This document shows, in pieces, positions 6,587 to 9,020 of a stretch of 9,020 bases of DNA. The notes below the pieces were generated by a model, which had not been told where the DNA came from, ran no database searches, and saw only the letters and a list, made by a program, of their open reading frames with translations. The stretch's first letter is position 1. Every line of letters starts with the position of its first letter. Source of the DNA: Syntrophomonadaceae bacterium (GTDB lineage: Bacteria; Bacillota; Syntrophomonadia; Syntrophomonadales; Syntrophomonadaceae). The stretch spans positions 1 to 9,020 of the forward strand of contig JAQUBU010000078.1 in NCBI GenBank assembly GCA_028686565.1. Reading direction: 5' to 3'. Both the position numbers and the translations under genes were made by a program.

Positions 6587-8011
6587 ATGCAAATTGAGAA
6601 CGAGAATGCAGAAAACAAGTCCGGTTTAAGTCATTTGGATAAAGAGAAGATTCAAAAAGCCGTAATGAAAAACAGTATTAAAGGATTATCGAAAAAGCAG
6701 AAACTGCTCGGGCTGCTGGTGATTATACTCTTGCTTATTACTGGGGGATATGGCTTGTACAGTCATCTGAGGAGCAGCAATGATGGCGGTTATCTTACTA
6801 TGAGTGTTGCCAAAAGTACGATAACTGACGCTATAGAAGCTACCGGAACTTTAAGCTCTATAAAAGAGTCGGCAATGGGCTTTAAAAACGACGAGACCAT
6901 TACAGCCTTGAATGTTCAGCCCGGGGATCATGTTAAAAAAGGGCAGATTCTTGCCCAGCAGGATGCAACAACCTTGAACTCTGCAGTGCAGCAGGCTATA
7001 AGAACAGTAGAACAGGACCAGATCAGTATAAAAACAGCCAATCTAAACTACAAGAACAATTTAAAGACACTGGAACAACAGCAAAGGTTATTTGAAGCTG
7101 GCGTAATATCTGAAACGGAACTGGAGACAGCGAAAGATAATGTGAGCAAGAGCGAGTGGGAGATTGCGGCAGCGCAATCCAAACTGCTCAATGATCAGAC
7201 CAAAGTTGAGCAAGCCCAGTCTGATTTGGACGGGGCTACACTGGCAGCCCCCTTTGACGGATTAATAGGGGCGGTAAATGGGCAAGTGAGGCAGATTAAT
7301 GGAATTAACAGCAACAGCAGTACTCTGCTTACGGTCATGAGTGAAGACTTGCAATTGAGTGCGCTGGTCAATGAGGCTGATATCGGCAAAATAAAGGTGG
7401 GTCAGGATGTTGAATTTACCAGCAGCAGCTACAGTGACCTGGTTTTTAAAGGAAAAGTGTTAAGAATTACACCTCAAGCCCAAACGGTAAGCAATGTTCA
7501 ATATTACCCGGTACTTATTTCCTGTATCGACCCAGAGCATAAGCTTTTCTCGGGTATGTCAGTATCTGCCAATATTATTATTGCACGCCAGACTGATGTT
7601 TTAACTGTACCGATGATGGCGGTCAGCTATGCCCAGACTTATCTTAAAAATAATCCTGTAAATAATAATCAAAACAAACCACAGATTTCCGGCACCCGAA
7701 CTAAACCCGATGCCTCAAAAGCTTCATCAGATCAAGCTGCAAAAAATGCTCAGGCAAGTGGCAAACCAGGTATGGTGGTTGTGCTGCAGAACAATCAACC
7801 AGTGGTCAAGACAGTGGTTCTAGGGTTAAGCGATGGCTCGAAATATGAAGTTATCAAAGGTCTTGAAGATGGTAATCAAGTTATTGTAGGTTCCAGTCAG
7901 GCCGAGAGTACTGCTAAAGCTCCCACTTCCACCAACACCAACACCAGATCAACTACCAATCGTACTCAGGGCGGCGGGAATATGGGGGGACCTCCTCCCG
8001 GTGGTTTTTAG
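6587..8011 (+). CDS. ABC-exporter membrane-fusion adaptor (MacA/YknX-like, HlyD family)
   Basis: The adaptor subunit of a MacAB/YknXYZ-type exporter, anchored by one N-terminal membrane helix (about 39-58 of 474) with the bulk outside the membrane. The pattern is typical: a first lipoyl half-motif (VQPGDHVKKGQILAQQD, about 110-126), a long helical hairpin (about 131-215), the second lipoyl half (ATLAAPFDGLIGAVNG, about 217-232), a beta-barrel (about 255-340, with GMSVSANI), and a membrane-proximal domain (about 395-435, VVLGLSDGSKYEVIKGLEDG). Two low-complexity parts stand out: an Asn/Lys/Gln/Ala-rich insertion at about 355-393 and a Thr/Asn-rich then Gly/Pro-rich tail ending GGPPPGGF. Start choice is uncertain. 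ATG at 6587 has GGAGG (6571-6575) 11 nt upstream; ATG at 6569 would add six residues but only has GGAG 12 nt away. It is the first gene of the operon, with the ATPase 28 bp downstream. The substrate cannot be inferred. Confidence 0.94.
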   Translation: MQIENENAENKSGLSHLDKEKIQKAVMKNSIKGLSKKQKLLGLLVIILLLITGGYGLYSHLRSSNDGGYLTMSVAKSTITDAIEATGTLSSIKESAMGFKNDETITALNVQPGDHVKKGQILAQQDATTLNSAVQQAIRTVEQDQISIKTANLNYKNNLKTLEQQQRLFEAGVISETELETAKDNVSKSEWEIAAAQSKLLNDQTKVEQAQSDLDGATLAAPFDGLIGAVNGQVRQINGINSNSSTLLTVMSEDLQLSALVNEADIGKIKVGQDVEFTSSSYSDLVFKGKVLRITPQAQTVSNVQYYPVLISCIDPEHKLFSGMSVSANIIIARQTDVLTVPMMAVSYAQTYLKNNPVNNNQNKPQISGTRTKPDASKASSDQAAKNAQASGKPGMVVVLQNNQPVVKTVVLGLSDGSKYEVIKGLEDGNQVIVGSSQAESTAKAPTSTNTNTRSTTNRTQGGGNMGGPPPGGF

Positions 8012-8039
8012 ATAGATAGCGGATATAGGAGGATTGATT

Positions 8040-8762
8040 ATGTCTGAGAACCTAATTGACTTAAATGATATAAGTAAAACCTATTATGGAGCCGGGGAAC
8101 CGGTTTATGCCCTGCGCTCCATATCATTAAGCGTTGGCAGCGGCGAAATGCTGGCTATAATGGGGCCGTCAGGCTCCGGCAAGTCTACTTTGATGAATCT
8201 TTTGGGCTGTTTGGATAAGCCTGATACGGGAAGTTATATTTTTGCTGGTCAAGATGTAATGACTTTGGATAAAGATCAGCTGGCTTATTTTCGCAATGTT
8301 TTAATTGGCTTTGTATTTCAGAATTTTAATCTTTTAGGCAGAGCCAGTGCATTGGAAAATGTATGTTTGCCTTTGATTTATGCGGGGGTAAATTCCAAGG
8401 AAAGAGAAAAACGAGGACGGCAAATGTTGAGCCTGGTTGGACTTGAGGGCCGCGAACATCACTTGCCCCGGCAGTTGTCAGGGGGACAGCAGCAGCGGGT
8501 TGCAATAGCAAGATCGCTGGTCAACCGGCCCGGATTATTGCTGGCGGACGAACCAACCGGGGCTTTGGATACCAAAACCAGTGAAGAAATAATGTCCTTG
8601 CTGCAAAGGTTGCATCGCGAACAGGGCTTGTCGGTGGCAATTGTTACCCATGAACCGGAAATTGCTCTTTACTGTCAGAAAATTATTCGTCTCAGTGACG
8701 GACAGATAATCAGCCGGGAGAAGGTGGCAAATCCAATACAAACCCAGGTTAAGGCTGGATAA
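8040..8762 (+). CDS. ABC-exporter ATPase (MacB/YknY/LolD-like)
   Basis: The cytoplasmic ATPase subunit that powers the exporter, 240 residues, normal for this family. All motifs are intact: Walker A GPSGSGKST at 42-50, Q-loop Q94 in FVFQNFNLL, signature LSGGQQQRVAIARSL at 146-160, Walker B LLLADE at 166-171, D-loop GALD at 174-177 and H-loop H204 in VTHE. The FQxFNLL and LSGGQQQRVAIARAL-like wording is characteristic of the MacB/LolD/FtsE-like group rather than importers. ATG at 8040 follows AGGAGG with a seven-base gap; a TTG at 8034 would lie inside that spacing. It sits between the adaptor and the permease, with 22 bp to the next start, and these three surely form one transcription unit. 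Confidence 0.97.
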   Translation: MSENLIDLNDISKTYYGAGEPVYALRSISLSVGSGEMLAIMGPSGSGKSTLMNLLGCLDKPDTGSYIFAGQDVMTLDKDQLAYFRNVLIGFVFQNFNLLGRASALENVCLPLIYAGVNSKEREKRGRQMLSLVGLEGREHHLPRQLSGGQQQRVAIARSLVNRPGLLLADEPTGALDTKTSEEIMSLLQRLHREQGLSVAIVTHEPEIALYCQKIIRLSDGQIISREKVANPIQTQVKAG

Positions 8763-8784
8763 TAAAAGATAAGGTGGAATTAAC

Positions 8785-9020
8785 ATGGATTTACTTTCAA
8801 CATTGCAAATGGCTTGGCGAAGCCTGCTGGTCAATAAGATGCGTTCCTTCCTCACCATGCTGGGAGTGATAATTGGAGTTGGGGCTGTAATTACCATGGT
8901 AGCACTTAGCCAGGGAACAGCATCGGGAATCACCGAAAGGATTTCCAGTATGGGAGCCAACCTGTTGACTGTATCAGCGGGAGGCAATAGCGGACCAATC
9001 AGGGGAACCAATACTGCCCA
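8785..9020 (+). CDS. ABC-exporter permease, 5' part (MacB/YknZ-like, FtsX fold)
   Basis: The gene begins here and is cut by the window edge after 78 complete codons. The visible part begins MDLLSTLQMAWRSLLVNKMR and continues with a hydrophobic segment FLTMLGVIIGVGAVITMVAL (about 22-41), then LSQGTASGITERISSMGANLLTV. The NKMRSFLTMLGVIIGVGAVI wording is the standard first membrane helix of MacB-type permeases, and the SMGANLLTV strand opens the extracytoplasmic MacB core domain. AAGGTGG lies seven bases before ATG. Having ATPase and permease as separate genes matches the YknYZ arrangement rather than the fused MacB of Gram-negative bacteria. The C-terminal three membrane helices should lie beyond the edge. 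Confidence 0.93.
   Translation, partial: MDLLSTLQMAWRSLLVNKMRSFLTMLGVIIGVGAVITMVALSQGTASGITERISSMGANLLTVSAGGNSGPIRGTNTA

Noticed and set aside
8326..9011. Minus-strand ORFs (61 and 158 residues) opposite the ATPase and permease genes
   Set aside because: The plus-strand frames carry complete ABC motifs and correct ribosome-binding sites. The minus-strand products look like no known protein.

Overview
The window carries three minus-strand genes (positions 465-6302), a divergent plus-strand efflux operon (from 6587 and running off the right edge), and a gene-free left end (1-464) with an unusual duplicated RNA-like element. Protein families, split MacB-type transporter genes, Gram-positive-like Shine-Dalgarno sequences (GGAGG/AGGAGG), a TTG start and moderately AT-rich DNA suggest a Firmicute, most likely of the clostridial side. 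This is an inference from style and families, not a species identification.

Left end (1-464): two about 97-nt copies of one sequence (120-217 and 296-391), roughly 90% identical. They fold better as minus-strand RNA, and each is followed on that strand by an intrinsic-terminator-like hairpin (276-235 and 78-46). A plausible promoter (439-411) lies just ahead of the first copy. I cannot assign this element to a known riboswitch or small-RNA class.

Minus-strand block, in order of transcription: a 1215-residue membrane-bound hybrid histidine kinase (extracellular dCache sensor, HisKA, HATPase, two receivers, HPt). After a 217-bp gap rich in repeats comes a PleD-like receiver-GGDEF diguanylate cyclase with an intact active site and inhibitory I-site. 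Then, after 107 bp, comes the UV-damage endonuclease UvsE. The kinase and cyclase read as a sensor-to-cyclic-di-GMP phosphorelay: ligand outside, HPt phosphotransfer, then the receiver of the cyclase. UvsE has no obvious mechanistic link to them, though no terminator separates it from the cyclase.

Plus-strand block: a MacA/YknX-like membrane-fusion adaptor, a MacB/YknY-like ABC ATPase and the start of a MacB/YknZ-like FtsX-type permease, with gaps of 28 and 22 bp. Together they form a tripartite-style ABC exporter in the split-gene form common in Gram-positive bacteria. The divergent gap of about 280 bp between the kinase and this operon holds a perfect 15-bp dyad and a good extended -10 for the kinase.
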